NCBI GenBank assembly: GCA_025677835.1 | Contig: JAIXMR010000007.1 | Span: 248,001-312,000, forward strand | Direction: 5' to 3' | Length of the DNA: 64,000 nucleotides | DNA from: Sporodiniella umbellata | Lineage: Eukaryota > Mucoromycota > Mucoromycetes > Mucorales > Rhizopodaceae | Part shown: positions 14,395-29,283 of the stretch, piece after piece | Layout: every line of letters starts with the position of its first letter | How positions within the stretch are numbered: position 1 is the stretch's first letter | Notes under the pieces: generated by a model | The model's input: the letters and a program-made list of their open reading frames with translations, nothing else | What the model was told of the DNA's origin: nothing | The model's database searches: none | Program-made: the position numbers and the translations under genes

Positions 14395-15205
14395 GACCAA
14401 AAGAAGGGGAGGGGCCTGACAAGCTTTGGTATAGCTGATGTGTTTAATAACTTGCATACTGTTTATTCCAAATTGCGTGTGACCAAGGCGCTAGATAAAC
14501 TAGTGGAAGAGGGGGCGCTTATGTCCAAGCTTTATGGGAAAACCAGCATTTATTCCCCTAAACAAGAGATAATCGAACACAGAGAATCCCTCTTGGAGAC
14601 CTCAAATCAACAAATTGATGGGCTTACTTCTAGCCTGAGTTTATTAAAAGCCGAAACCCAAGCATCGGAAGAAGGTTATTTACCCCTCCCTCCCTTTACT
14701 TCCAACTCCTTTTTTCATTTCTGAAATTAAGCAATCTTTTTCTAACAAGTAAAAAATCGTCTAGTTCTTTCAAAGCTCAAAACCGAGGTAACAACAGAAG
14801 ATGCTACTGAGCTAATAAAGTATTATAAAGAACAAGTAAGCTAAAAGAAAAAATCCGGGGAGTTTTTTTTTTTTTCTAATAATAAAAAAAGAACTCGGCT
14901 TTGGATACAAAGCTTAAAGAGCTCAAAGGAGGAATTACTTTGGTTTCTGCTGAAAAAAGAAAAAGAGTTGACGAAGAGTTGACTTTTAACAGATATCTTT
15001 GGAAAAAACGCTGCAATCTGGTAAAAAAAAAAAAAAAAAAAAAAAAAGATGTACCAAATTTGAATTTAAGGTGGCTAGTAATTTATAGTTCAAAACTATT
15101 TTTTCAACGGTGAATGAAAATATGCCCGGAGACGTGAAAGCGCTAAAAGAAGAGCTGGCTATTCAAGAAGATGAAGTCTCATTCCACCAAGATCCACTCG
15201 CTTAG
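14175..15205 (+). CDS. HOP2: Homologous-pairing protein 2 (Hop2/PSMC3IP/TBPIP)
   Basis: Meiotic recombination factor that acts with Mnd1 to stimulate Dmc1/Rad51 strand invasion. Six exons: 14175-14226, 14304-14351, 14435-14674, 14765-14835, 14892-15020, 15089-15205; total 218 residues, almost identical to the animal length. Seen: the winged-helix N-domain VLDYMNKCNRPYSATDVFNN, then YGKTSIYSPKQ, a leucine-zipper-like coiled coil, KLKELKGGITLVSAEKRK, and the C-terminal helical cap around NENMPGDVKALKEELAIQED. The intron at 14352-14434 contains an A31 run. Presence of HOP2 implies a Dmc1-dependent meiotic programme. It is followed after 87 bases by the CBP6-type gene on the same strand. Confidence 0.93.
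14363..14393 (+). repeat. A31 homopolymer in HOP2 intron 2
   Basis: Uninterrupted run of 31 A between the donor GTATAAGC and the acceptor GTATAG; likely length-variable between strains. Confidence 0.9.
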
Positions 15206-15292
15206 TTTAAATTTCAGGCCGTGTCTGTCCAATAAAAAACAGTTGTTTTCTTTTTCTTTTCACAAATTTTTTTTTTTTTAAAAGTGTTTGTA

Positions 15293-15689
15293 ATGACAGC
15301 TGTAAAAGAGATTCAACCTTTATATCGCTCCTTTTTAAAAGTGGTTGAACGATGGCCTGTGGACAAAGTGAGACCTAACCGTGACTTGAAGCAGATTATC
15401 ACTACACGAGTAGAAGAAAGTTTCAGAAACCAAAACAGTGTAGACATCTCTCAAGCCCAAAAGCAACTTTTGGCTCTGGAGAAAATGGTAGATAACGAGT
15501 TCAAAAATAAGGTAGAGCAATTAGAAAAAACGCAAGATTTGTTTATTGACGCTCATAAATAAATAGTATCCACTTTCAGAGAAAATTTTGAACCCTGCAA
15601 GCAACCCTAACTACTACTCAAAACTTGTATCAGCATTGGGCGCTCAGAAAGATACCAACAAAGGCTTTTTTGCTAGACTTTTCAACTAA
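15293..15689 (+). CDS. CBP6: Cytochrome b mRNA-processing / complex III assembly factor (Cbp6/UQCC2 family)
   Basis: Small mitochondrial factor that with Cbp3 binds newly made cytochrome b. Two exons, 15293-15511 and 15567-15689, give 113 residues. Seen: LYRSFLKVVERWPVDKVRPN near the start, matching the UQCC2 motif YRxFLKxxExWPxD, then RDLKQIITTRVEESFR. After the intron come YPLSEKILNPASNPNYY and a C-terminal GFFARLFN, which correspond to the fungal Cbp6 end. The intron acceptor at AATAG (15566) is preferred over the later CAG because only it restores the conserved YPLSEKIL. The ATG lies only 87 bases after the HOP2 stop, so the promoter is very short or overlaps HOP2's 3' UTR. Confidence 0.87.
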
Positions 15690-16002
15690 CATAACGCTAT
15701 ATCATAACGACCCTGTCCACCCCCTTTTTTTTTTTGCCCTGTCCTCTGGAATATTAGACATATTTTATACTTTTCTATTTGCTCATTTCTAAACAATAAA
15801 TTGAAAAAAAATATTTGTAAGAAAAAAAAACATAGAGTGAAAGAACCACTGCTTTTTTTTTCTTTTTTTATCAGCTGTTTTTTTTTTTTTTTTTTTTTTT
15901 TTTTTTGAATTACAACGTATATATTACTGCTTTTTCTTTTCTTTTTTTTTTTTTTTTTTTTTTAATTTTTTCTTTTTTTTTTTTGACAGAAATCAAGGCA
16001 GA
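15690..16002 (+). promoter_or_regulatory. T-rich leader region upstream of TPA1/OFD1
   Basis: Short intergenic gap. From about 15850 it is dominated by poly-T tracts (T27 ending at 15906, further runs to 15984) and ends in TTTTGACAGAAATC before the ATG. It probably combines CBP6 3' UTR with the promoter of the next gene. No protein coding seen. Confidence 0.5.
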
Positions 16003-17637
16003 ATGTCATCTAAACGTGTCAAGTTGGACAAAGATCATGTCCACAACAAGTTTCATCGCGAACTTTTCAGTGAAGCCTCGATCGAAAAGATAGAGGGCGA
16101 TTTTAAAGCCTCCAAGCCTTACCTTCATTGCAAGATTGATCAGTTGATGGATCAAGATCTTTTGGTGCGTGTTAGAAAAGAAATCCTATCCAACCTTCAT
16201 TTCACTTTGAAAGAAACGGATATTTACAAGGCAAGTAAACTCTCTGTTTATGTTATTATGAAACTTACTCGGAAATAGGTCAACCAAACTGGCGATTTGG
16301 CCAACTTGGATGGGCTTCCTTCCCAAGAGCTAGAACAGCTATCCAGTCTGTTTGAACTCCGTAACGCGATCTACTCGGACGAGTTTCGTGGCTTTATATC
16401 GCAGGTAACCGACTGTGGCCCTTTGTCGGCCAAGATGATGGACATGAGTATAAACTCTTACCAGTCCGGCTGCCATCTTTTGAACCACGACGATGTGATT
16501 GGCACCCGCCGAGTGTCCTTTATCCTGTACTTGACAGATCCGCAAGACCCTTGGCAGCCACGTCAAGGAGGCGCCCTAGAACTGTATCCAGTACTAACCA
16601 AAGGCATTCCAGACAACGAGCCAACAGTGGTCATCCCCCCTCAATGGAATCAGTTTGTGATGTTTACGGTCCAGCCAGGACATTCGTTCCATTCTGTAGA
16701 AGAAGTGGTCGGTGCTGGTAATCGTCTCAGTATCTCAGGCTGGTTCCATATTCCTCAAGAGGGCGAGCCAGGCTACCAGCCTCACAGCGAGGCCGAAACC
16801 AAATCTTCGCTAGAACAGCTTCAGGAAGAGCCCAAGGATAGCGTCGATCGTTTCCAGGTCTATAGCGAACAAGCCCCCTTGGATCTAGACGCGTCCGTGA
16901 TGAAAGAGCTCGAGGCATGGATCCACCCTCATTACCTGAACACCCAAACCCTCGAAGGCGTGCTGGACAAGTTCTTGGACGAATCCGCTGTACAGTGTAA
17001 GGCGTTCTTGAACGATACCCAACGGGACGCCTTGGCTGCTGCCACTGCTGCTTGCGATGCACAGGACGGCATGGGTCGACATGGTATTGTACCCCATGGC
17101 ACAGGCGTAGGTGAGGGTTGGAAAGTACAAGGGCCACCTCACCGTCTGCGTTATATGGTTCACACCGAGTCTGATACTTTCTTTCACCGTATGCACCTCT
17201 TTTTTGCATCTCACGCTTTCCGTCTCTGGCTGAAGGCCATCACTGACCTCTTACCGGTCGGCTACCGTGGCGAGACACGTCGTTTCCGCCCAGGACATGA
17301 CTACACACTGGCCACTACCAACACACGAGGACAGGGTGTGTTGGACGTCACCCTTTGTTACGTTGACAAGCCTACGCTCTGGGCTGATGGCGACTTTGGT
17401 GGTTACGAGTGTTATATGGCTCCTCACGAAGAAGAAGAGGATGCCGCTGTCTATAAGGCAGCCGATGAAGACGGCGCTCTCTTGACACTGCCTGCAGGAC
17501 AAAACGAGCTCTCTATCGTACTGAGAGATGAAGGTGTAATGCGATTCATCAAATACATCAGTGCCAGAGCCCCTGGCTCTCGTTGGGACACGGCTTACGA
17601 ATTTGATTTGCCTCAAGGATTCGATCAAGAAGACTAA
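16003..17637 (+). CDS. TPA1: Prolyl 3,4-dihydroxylase Tpa1/Ofd1 (2-oxoglutarate/Fe(II) dioxygenase)
   Basis: Hydroxylates a proline of ribosomal protein uS12 and links oxygen to translation termination; in fission yeast the Ofd1 C-terminal part also controls the sterol/hypoxia factor Sre1. Two exons, 16003-16230 and 16279-17637, 528 residues. The intron must start with GC (AAG|GCAAGT): only this joins ETDIYK to VNQTGDLANLDGLP in frame. Seen: the iron ligands in HLLNHDDVIGTRR (His, Asp) and the distal His in VQPGHSFHSVEE, the 2-oxoglutarate Arg in NRLSISGWFH, then a second, degenerate double-stranded beta-helix domain to the end (TLWADGDFGGYECY). Codon use is visibly more G+C-rich than in the neighbours, as expected for a well-expressed gene. 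Confidence 0.95.
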
Positions 17638-18205
17638 GCTTTCCTATCCACACATTCCATTTTTTTTTTTATACTCTCTGTACATAAACGCTTACACTAC
17701 AACCCCCTTCTTGGCACATCAATAATAAAAAAGGAAGATCTTTTTTCAAGTCTCGAACCTTAAAACTGTACGACCTTCTTTTATTAGAAACATCCTTATT
17801 TTTTATGTCATTCTTGTTTTTTTTTTCTCAAATCCACATGCCCTTTTTTTTGTTTTGTTTTGTTTTTCCTTGTCTCAAGGGAGAGGGAAGGTGGAAAGAG
17901 CAAACGGTCAGAGTATCAACGTCAGATAAACCTGACTCTTTTTCATTGACACGTCTTTGTCCAAATCAATCTTTTCCCTACCGAGAGATAGACAGGTCCA
18001 CTCTAAAATCCAATCGCCATTTCAAAAGGGGGAGGAGGGAAAGCCATGACATCAATTCTGAATAAAGTATATCTTGTCATTTATTTCATCCTATTCCTTT
18101 TGTCTTTACTTTCTTTCAAAGAGAAAATACGGAAAAGCATCAAGAAAGCTAGAGTAAACTCGATTAGGAATCCTCTCTATTGAAATATACATAAAAGCGA
18201 CAAAG
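17638..18205 (+). promoter_or_regulatory. Upstream region of HOG1 (and TPA1 3' UTR)
   Basis: Contains AATAAT/AATAAA-like words shortly after the TPA1 stop, pyrimidine-rich tracts around 17800-17870, and a purine-rich stretch (18024-18045). No ORF with family support. Holds the promoter of the stress MAP kinase gene; no defined site recognised. Confidence 0.45.
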
Positions 18206-19846
<1,641 letters not shown>

Positions 19847-20189
19847 CAAAACCACAAATAACATCTTCTCTCCCCTCAAACTTCTATCGGTTCTATTTCT
19901 ATTTAATCTTTATTATATGTACAAAGAAAGGAGAGGGAAATAAGTGAAAGAATAAAGAATTTCTCTTCAAAAAAAAAAAAAATAAAGGGAGGGAGGGGGG
20001 GTGTTGGTGGTGATAGAATTATTCTATAAAACGATGCTTGTAATGGATGATTTTTTATGATTGGATTTGTTTCTTTTTGTCTTTTTGTTATCCATGAAGA
20101 TATGGTGTGTGTCGTGGTTTATATTTGACTGGAAAAAAAATGTATATATAAAAAAAAAAAAAAAAAAAAGAAGAGAGAGGGAATAATGA
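19847..20189. other. Convergent intergenic region HOG1/PAP1
   Basis: Both neighbours end here, so this is 3' UTR and terminator DNA for both strands. It has A-tracts at 19970-19984 and 20150-20169, a G-rich patch (19987-20000), and TATATA near 20142. No coding signal. Confidence 0.55.
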
Positions 20190-22109
20190 TTATACGACAA
20201 AGATATTATCAACCAGAAATTGTGCGTTGTGTTCACAATGTGTTACCTTTAAAGCTCTTTTCCCAACAATGTTCAATTTGGCTACCACCTCTTTCGGTAG
20301 ATCGGTTTTGGATAGGCAGTCGATTTCAATTGTCATACGTCGATAGTCGTATTTTGGCCAGAGACGAAGCATGCTTTTGAACTCTTGAATAGGCTCTGAG
20401 ATGTCGATTTCTGTATTCAATTTTCCTAAGGGCTGCTTAAGTATACTCTAACAGAATATACATATATATATATATGTATGCTTGTATGTTTACCTGGCAA
20501 GCGTAGATAGAGACCTACATAGAATGTTTTGGTATGGATTTTTTTTCCAGATGAGCATGGGTTTGCTGTAGATTTTTTGCCGCTTGGGTTAGAGACGCAT
20601 GGGTGACTTTCGCTAAAACCGTCTGTGAAAGGGTGGACGAGAGCAATGGAGGGAATGGATTCGAGTTTTATAACCAACTGCCTTAGCTTGGCCTCGACAA
20701 GACCAGCCCACTTTAGCTGCAGATGGTAGCTGTCTGCGATCACTGTGATCTGTAGATATTGCATGTAGATTTCAAAAAAGTTGTGGGGTTGAAACAGCCT
20801 TGCCCAGGTGGCGGTCGAGCCATGCATGATTTTTTCCAGAATTTCGGCTGCCTGTTTAATTTCGCCTGTGATAATACGTTGTGTGGAAGGGGTGACATTG
20901 TGTGTGGCGCACATGCTGGGATACGAAGGAGTAATAATCGGCATCCGATGACTTCGGTCGGTTGGGTTTACTTTGGGGTTCCAAGGCTGAAGAGCGGCGA
21001 GAGCAGGCCCATCCTCAACCACTTTCAGCATCACCGGTGATGGCCAAGACCAGTGTACGAGAATATGAAAGAACTGGTGAACTACGGTGCTTGCCGAAGC
21101 ATTGGGGTACAATTGACACACACGAGCCACAAGAATAGCCCAGGCCACACCGCCCAAGAAACCCAGCATGTTGGAATAAATCGCCTTTCGGGTAGCCCAA
21201 AGCTTAATGCAGCGTAAGGCAGTGCGGAAAGTATCCACATTAGGAACGAGTCTAAGGATATCGTCAGCCACACGTGTTCCATTCAGACTTCGTATCGAAT
21301 ATTCGTCCAAACTCCACAAAATCTTCGGGTCTTTGAGATCCATATCTTCTGGTACTCGATCCACATTTAGCCTTGCACACACAAAATCAATCTGAATAAG
21401 AAATGTGAATAAGAAGAAAAAACAAGTCGAGTGACACTTACTGGGATGTCGTTGTATTTGAACTTGATCACCGGCACATAGGCATCTGCTACAGACTAGA
21501 AATAATATCGTCAACATCTAAAGTTATATCTATTTACTTTAGCAGACAGCTGTAGCTTACTGTTATATCCTTGATCTGCTCGTTGGCTCTTAAAAGGGAA
21601 AGCATGACTGTAAAAAAATCCTTCCTGGCTACATGTTTAGGAAACACGCATAGAGTATCAATATCTGCTTCTGTTGTGTAAAGGGTTTGTTTTGTTTTTA
21701 GTGTTGGATGGCTAGAAATGTGTCTATTTGAATATACCAGCAGTATTAGCACCGAGTCGATAGCTTCCGTAAGTGAACACTTTTCCACCTGCTTTTATTG
21801 CTTCTTCTTTCGAAAATCCCTGTCTTTCGTAAACAGTCTGAACAAAGTTTTTGGTCATCTTGTCTAGACATTTCAAAACAAACTCTCTATTTTCTCTTTT
21901 TTTTTTAGACATTTGCAAACAATCGATAAGAATCAAAGGTAATGAAAAAAGTACCTTTGTTTTGCTCTCTCTTTGGAGTCAAAAGACCCAAATTGAACTA
22001 AAGTCTTCTGCAACTCATCGGTCAAGTGGTTGTCACGTACTGTAGGCCTTTCTAAAGATAATGGCTCTGTGATGCCAGGGTATATCGTTTTTTCTTGTGT
22101 TTCTTGCAT
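20190..22109 (-). CDS. PAP1: Poly(A) polymerase Pap1
   Basis: Nuclear enzyme adding poly(A) tails to pre-mRNA within the cleavage/polyadenylation machinery. Six exons (minus order): 21955-22109, 21738-21895, 21561-21670, 21442-21495, 20494-21391, 20190-20425; 536 residues. Seen: GITEPLSLERPT at the start, helix-turn motif YGSYRLGANT, catalytic Asp pair in EADIDTLCVFPKHV, third catalytic Asp in DIPIDFVCARL, SIRSLNGTRVADDILRLVPN, LGFLGGVAWAILVARVCQLYPN, PIITPSYPSMCATHNV and the RNA-binding domain to the end. It lacks the long Ser/Thr-rich C-terminal tail of animal enzymes. The intron 20426-20493 contains a short TA repeat. The start is the first ATG giving the conserved N-terminus. Confidence 0.96.
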
Positions 22110-25100
22110 AATTTGTGTCTAACTCTCTCAACGCACACACTCGCTCTGCTCGTTGCTTTTTCTAAATGTCAAAAAAGAGATAGAAAGAAAAAGGGAAGAG
22201 TATTTAAAAAAAAATAAAAAAAATTAAAATTATAAAAATTAAAAAGAGAAAGCGTCAATTATATCACACACACACACATACACACACACATTCGTACAAA
22301 CAATCTGTCAAATAAAAAGTCAAATTTGTGACTCTTTTTTTTCTGGAACAAGAGTGAAAACCAAAGTGAATCTTAAAAAAAAAAAAGAAAAAGCCTCTTT
22401 CCTATCTCTGCTTCCTCTTTTTAGAAAACAGCTCGAGTCAATGTTATTTGTTGATTTTACAAGAAAGAAAAAAGAAAAAAAAAATTAGAACATAAACAAA
22501 CTTTCGTCATTTCTTCGTACTTGTGTATCGTTCAATGGTAGCTTATTTGAGGTATTGTCGGAGTATTCCGCTCACCGAGATCAGAGTTGACTGTGTTACA
22601 TACCAGGGCATATGCTACTCTAGTCTTAAGACTTTTGAATTTTCTGTTTTATTCTGAAGCGCATCTTTCTTTTTCTTTCTTTTCAGGGCGTGTGGCGAAA
22701 TGGACTGTTTTTCTCTTTTGTTTTTTTCCCTAAAGCTAAACAAATGGCTTATATATCGCCTTTTTCTTTGATTCCGCTTCTCATCTGAGTGGCTGCGATC
22801 AGAGTAATCCCAGAAGAGGGATAAGTCACAAATTAAGCTGTCTTGTTTTGCTGGTGCAGTGATCTGCGAAATTTCTAGTCAGTCAGTCAAGCACTATGCT
22901 GTACAATTCAAAACTTTGAAGTCATTGTTCAAAGAATCGTTTATAGTAAAACATATCTTACAGAATACTTGAAAACAACTACAGGCATAAAGACACTGAC
23001 AATACTCAATTGATAATATGGGGTAGTCTTGAGCATCGAGTGCTTTATTTCCACTCTCTTGACTATGTGTAATCAATCCAAAGTGCTTTTTTCTCTAGTA
23101 AACGCACTAGCCTTTTTTTACGGCGAACACGAGATCTACGGCTATATATTTGAAGCCACTTTAGTTTCTGTTTGATTTTCTTTGTAAGAAGGAGAAAGGT
23201 TTTTGATACACGCTTTAAAGAATCTCAACAATCGGCAGTGAGACTTGCAGAGTCTGTGCGAACAAACACTATCGCCTGCTTTCTACCAACGATCTGGCTC
23301 TAATATTTATCCAATAGGTTACACACACCTAAGCGTTAGCCTCAATATATACTCATTTGGACTCATTAAACACATTGGCATTTTCTTTTTTGCTGTTGTT
23401 CTCACTGTTGAACAAATTGCTGGGCTACAAATGCTCTGGACCAATAGCTACTCTGTACGCTTTTTGTTCTTACAGCCTTCGAGATAGACTCTTCTAGGTG
23501 TTGATTGCCATTCGTTAGCGTATCCAATGACTTCATTTTTTTTTTTTGGAAAATGATGATATTTATAAACCCAAAAAGACAAAATCAGATGTACAGACAA
23601 GTACAGAGCCAGCAGAGATTCTTTTTTCCTCGTGAGTACGAAAGCAAATCCGACCTCAAGACCCAAAGAACAATTTTTCTGATTTTGGTCTATCCCAAGA
23701 GCATGTTAATGGAACAATAGTTGCGACTGTTTAAACTTTAAGTTATCAGTTACAAAGCCGCCATTTTTTATTTTTATTTTTTGTAAATCATCGTCAGGTC
23801 AGTCTGAGAAGCTCCGTTCCGAACTTAATTTTGAAAAAGTCACAGTAACACAAACCTCTTTTCATTCTCTTTTCCAATATTGGTAGCGAGAGCTTGGATC
23901 CTTATAGATCATTGGTTGGTCAGTTTACAAATACAACTTGGATATCAAAAGAATACGGTGGTCGTACGTAATTATATCAACTTGTTTATGACCAGAAAAA
24001 CAAACAAACTAGATGCCGTCTTTTGATAATTTGATACTTCCACCTTTTTTTTTTTTGAAAAGTATATGCATTACCTTCAAATACAAATGAAAAGATATGT
24101 AATGATTTGACAGCTAATTGATACTAAACAGTAAAGGTCGCTATGTCTACTCTAGCTCTAGAGAGATCTAGCCTGTGCCAACTGTTTATAACGAATTAGC
24201 TATGTCGGGTCCATATCTAGCCTCTTGGCTATAGTCCATAACAAAAGATGGGATAGTTTTTCGCTGTGAGCGAGCAACAGATTAGCGATAAGGACGATAA
24301 AATATGCGCTAGGGCTATAAGCATAAGCAATGGATATACAACTAGGTGACGCTTAGAGTTTTATTTAAATGGCATGAATTCAAACACCTTTGTGTCGTAT
24401 TAAAAGAAAGGAACCTAATCATTCATCCATTGCTTGGAAAAAGTCTAAGGCCTCTCCTTCTTTTTACACTTTTACGATCTGAAAGCAGCCAAAAGTGTCA
24501 GACGAAAAAACGGTTACCTTTATGTCATGAAAATCCAAGTAAAGGGGCTACGAATACGATCATCGTTCCTAAAGAAAGGGGGTTTGAAAGAACACCAAGG
24601 TGTACTGTGTGTGTTATCCCATCATCTTTAGTTTCTGGCAATTAACCGAAGCCGCTGCTCTATACTCATTTTGAATTAAACTGAAGTGCCAAGGTCTCTG
24701 CTCGTTCCGTTTCTGCAGTAGATTGTCTTGGATCGAACTGGTTGAGCACAAAGCATATACATGTGCTCAGATATAAGCCTCTAGGATTGTTTTCAACGGT
24801 ATAAAAGAAGGGAGAAAAAGTAAAATGTCACAATATGAGCAGCTTATCCAATGATTCTGTGTAAGTCTTTTTTTATTGGGGAAGGAAAAGCTGTCTTTCG
24901 AAAAATTCAAATACATTTTGTGAAATTCCCAAATTCAAACGCAAATCATCGTGACACTTTCCAAAATGCTTATTTGGAAGAAATCTAGGTCAGAGTTTTT
25001 TCGCATAAAGCAACCAAGAGAAAGAACGATAAAACCATCCGTGGGTTGGAAAGGCTAATTGATTACAGGGAAAGGCTTTATGTTTATTTTTAGGCCCAAC

Positions 25101-25685
25101 AACAAAGTTCAAACTCTTAAAAACCCCACTCGTAAAGTAGCAACAATAATAAATCTACGTCATTTGTTGATTTCCTCATTCGTGCCTTCTCTATTTCTGG
25201 CCTTCACATGGAATCCAGACTCCAGCTTTTTTTTTTCGCATAATACAGTCATTTTGATGACAAAATAGTCCAAAAAAAAAAAAAAAAAAAAAAAAAAGCG
25301 CTCTAAATCACCGCACCCCCATTGGCCTATATGACATATGCGACGTGACAATGACATCAAGAGTAATTACTCCAGAAAAACAAAGTTAGGCATTGAGTGC
25401 ATATTGATATGAACAGTTCATATTCACACAGTTTTTATGTTCTCTCGGAATAAGCTGTGTACTTAAAAGGAAAGTGTAATAGAACATGGATTGTTGCAAC
25501 ATATAGAAGTTTATAAGATATTCAAAAATTAAAACAAAGAATAAATCGCCTGTTTTAAAGCGATAGGCTTATGCGGTAAAAGAAAAACAGATATAAAAGT
25601 ATCAAAGTTTTTGTGTCTAAAATGAACTTTTTTTCCTTTTTTTCCTTTTTTTTTTTGATAAGCTTTTTTTTATCTTATAATAAAA

Positions 25686-25720
<35 letters not shown>

Positions 25721-25761
25721 TATAAATATATACATAGTTATACACACATTTCCAGCCTATC
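22110..25761. other. Large gene-poor region, about 3.65 kb, including PKA gene promoter
   Basis: No gene recognised on either strand. Contains a (CA)n-type stretch at about 22264-22290, a 27-base A-tract around 25272-25298, and open stretches (23245-23487, 24346-24645) that lack family resemblance or a proper start. The first 150 bases upstream of PAP1 are AT-rich. The last 150 bases precede the kinase gene and include a (TA)15 tract. Size is unusual for this gene-dense window; the content could be non-coding RNA or decayed DNA, but no positive evidence was found. Confidence 0.5.
25689..25718 (+). repeat. (TA)15 microsatellite upstream of PKA catalytic subunit gene
   Basis: Perfect alternating TA for 30 bases, ending 43 bases before the ATG at 25762 and followed by TATAAATATA. 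It lies in the promoter or 5' leader. Confidence 0.9.
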
Positions 25762-27338
<1,577 letters not shown>

Positions 27339-27464
27339 ATTTCTTTATTTTCAGATTTAATCGTTTGTGTACATAGATTCAAATAAATAAAAAGTGTAAA
27401 AGGTGGGCTTGGAAGCACTTAGTGTGAGAAAAGTGTCTTTGTTTATTCTGTTTTGTTTTGTTTT

Positions 27465-28892
27465 TTAAACCTCTTTTTCTACCCGCACCTCTTTCTGGGC
27501 TCTCCTCTGTCGGTTATTGACAATTTCTCTTAATCTATCTAAAAGCTCTTTGGGAATTTCGAGCTTTCTTGGAACCTTGCGTTGGGAAGCGTGTCTTTCT
27601 TCAGCAAGGATAGCCACAGCATGGTAATGCAGGTTAAGAATAGGCGTTTCAGGCATTGTGCGGTTGGCATAATTGTTCAAGAAAACAAACGATTCTAGTG
27701 CACACTTGATTTCCCCTAGATCGAGGAAGCCTGACACGAGGGTATATACTGTTTCTGAATTCGGTTCTACGAATTCAATGTCTCTCTTGTAGTTCAGAAA
27801 AAGCTTTTTTAGCTGTTTCTGCTTTTCAGTCTTTTCATCCGCCGGGAGCGTTTCGCCTATGGGTATCATGAACGCCCGAAATAGACTGTTGTATATCCTT
27901 GCAAACGGTTTGATCGACATTGCCTTCATATCACGAAGCAGAGCCAGTGGCTCAGCCATTGGACGCTTCTCCAGTATAGCTTGTTCAATCAGGATTCGAT
28001 AGCTTTCCGCATCTGGCGAGGGGAGCCCTTTTCTCCACTTTCCACTCCTGATCTTATTCTCTTTCCGTCGTGCTTTCCGTTTTAGCTGGCTCAAGATCGC
28101 TTCCGCCTTTTCCTCTAACGCATTGGTCCTGTACGCTAACATTTGCGCATTCCAAAATGCAACGCTTCGTTTTCCTTCGGGCGTCAGTTTGCTTTTTGCC
28201 TCTTCTATTATCTGTTGCAGTCCTTGTACATCCTTTATCTTGCCTAACAATCGAATCAGTGTGGTGTACGTATACACATCCGCTTCTATCCCGCGCGTCT
28301 TCATATCTCGGTAAAGTTTTTGTGCTGTGCGATATTCAGATAACCGACTGGCAAGAGCAATCAGCGTGTTGTATATCTCTACAGAGGGCTTAATCGCTTT
28401 GTCTTTTTGCATCTCGTCAAACAAATTAAGAGCGTCACTCAAATGATACGGTCGAAGCATTACCTCGGGCTGATTTCCAATCTGTGCAATGAGCGAATTG
28501 TATTCAGTAAATCGAAGCGGCACGTCTTTCGCTTTCATGTCGTCCACAATAGTAAACAATCGAAAGTAGTTGGTCTTGGTGGCTGGTGCTCGTAACGTGA
28601 AGGTAAACAGTTGATAGTAATTTTGTTGTGTGAGTAGGTCAAGCATATCGTTGTCGTACAAAAAATTGTAGAGCGGCCAGATACGTTCAATGTTCTGAGT
28701 GGCAAAAGCTCGCTGAAGGTCGGCAGCAACAAAAGCCTTATTCATTTCTTCTCTAGGTTTTTTTGTTTCTATTGTGGTATACGTTTGAAATAGACTAGGT
28801 CGAGTCTTAGGTATCCTGCTAAACGCAGTCGTACAATATATACATGGTTGTCGACTAGGCACCTTATTCAGTCGGTGCCAAAGTCTTTGCAT
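27465..28892 (-). CDS. Mitochondrial pentatricopeptide-repeat (PPR) protein
   Basis: Single-exon gene, 475 residues. The N-terminus is basic with scattered aromatic and hydroxyl residues and no acid for the first 40 positions, fitting mitochondrial import. At least four PPR-like helical pairs are visible: PLRFTEYNSLIAQIG, KPSVEIYNTLIALASR with AQKLYRDMKTRG, DVYTYTTLIRLLGK, and DAESYRILIEQAIL to PFARIYNSLFRAFM. Such proteins bind organellar RNA and act in processing, stability or translation. The specific target cannot be read. It ends in a Lys/Arg/Glu-rich tail. Tail-to-tail with the PKA gene, 126 bases between stop codons. Confidence 0.88.
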   Translation of the reverse strand: MQRLWHRLNKVPSRQPCIYCTTAFSRIPKTRPSLFQTYTTIETKKPREEMNKAFVAADLQRAFATQNIERIWPLYNFLYDNDMLDLLTQQNYYQLFTFTLRAPATKTNYFRLFTIVDDMKAKDVPLRFTEYNSLIAQIGNQPEVMLRPYHLSDALNLFDEMQKDKAIKPSVEIYNTLIALASRLSEYRTAQKLYRDMKTRGIEADVYTYTTLIRLLGKIKDVQGLQQIIEEAKSKLTPEGKRSVAFWNAQMLAYRTNALEEKAEAILSQLKRKARRKENKIRSGKWRKGLPSPDAESYRILIEQAILEKRPMAEPLALLRDMKAMSIKPFARIYNSLFRAFMIPIGETLPADEKTEKQKQLKKLFLNYKRDIEFVEPNSETVYTLVSGFLDLGEIKCALESFVFLNNYANRTMPETPILNLHYHAVAILAEERHASQRKVPRKLEIPKELLDRLREIVNNRQRRAQKEVRVEKEV

Positions 28893-29283
28893 AGTGGGCC
28901 AAAAAAAAAGTTTTTAAAGATGGTTGCTGTTGTCTATTAATGTAAGCCGTAGTAACAATAATCAACTTTTTTTTTTCTCGGTCCCTCCTTTGAATAAGGA
29001 CTGTTACTCTTCACTAGGAAAAAGGGGGCAACAATTTTTAAAAGAAAGAGAAGCAAAGTGTCAAAAAAGAAACAAGCCATGCTAGCACATAAAAGACGTC
29101 ACATATGTGACTACTAGTGCCGTTTCGACCTCCGGACAGTCAAAAGAAAAGGACGCGGATCTTTCTTCACAATGACAACCCATAAACTTAGAAGAAATAC
29201 ACAAGAAAAATATTCAAAAAAGTAACAAGCGTGTTTATATATCACATATAACTACAAAAATAGATTTTCTTTTCTCTCTTTCT
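28893..29283 (-). promoter_or_regulatory. Promoter region of PPR gene and 3' end of uL22 gene
   Basis: Non-coding by inspection. Both flanking genes lie on the minus strand, so this holds the uL22 3' UTR and the PPR promoter. Contains CGTCACATATGTGACTAC (29098-29115), an imperfect palindrome reminiscent of a bZIP/CRE-type site; no binding evidence. Confidence 0.4.

Noticed and set aside
16727..17209. 160-codon and overlapping minus-strand frames inside TPA1
   Set aside because: Antisense to a well-conserved enzyme; no start context and no resemblance to any family.
24346..24645. 99-codon open frame in the 22-25.7 kb gap
   Set aside because: Begins at a GTG, has no hydrophobic core or motif, and nothing around it supports splicing.
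29098..29115. CRE-like palindrome CGTCACATATGTGACTAC considered as a defined regulatory site
   Set aside because: One imperfect occurrence with no partner sites; kept only as a remark in the intergenic entry.
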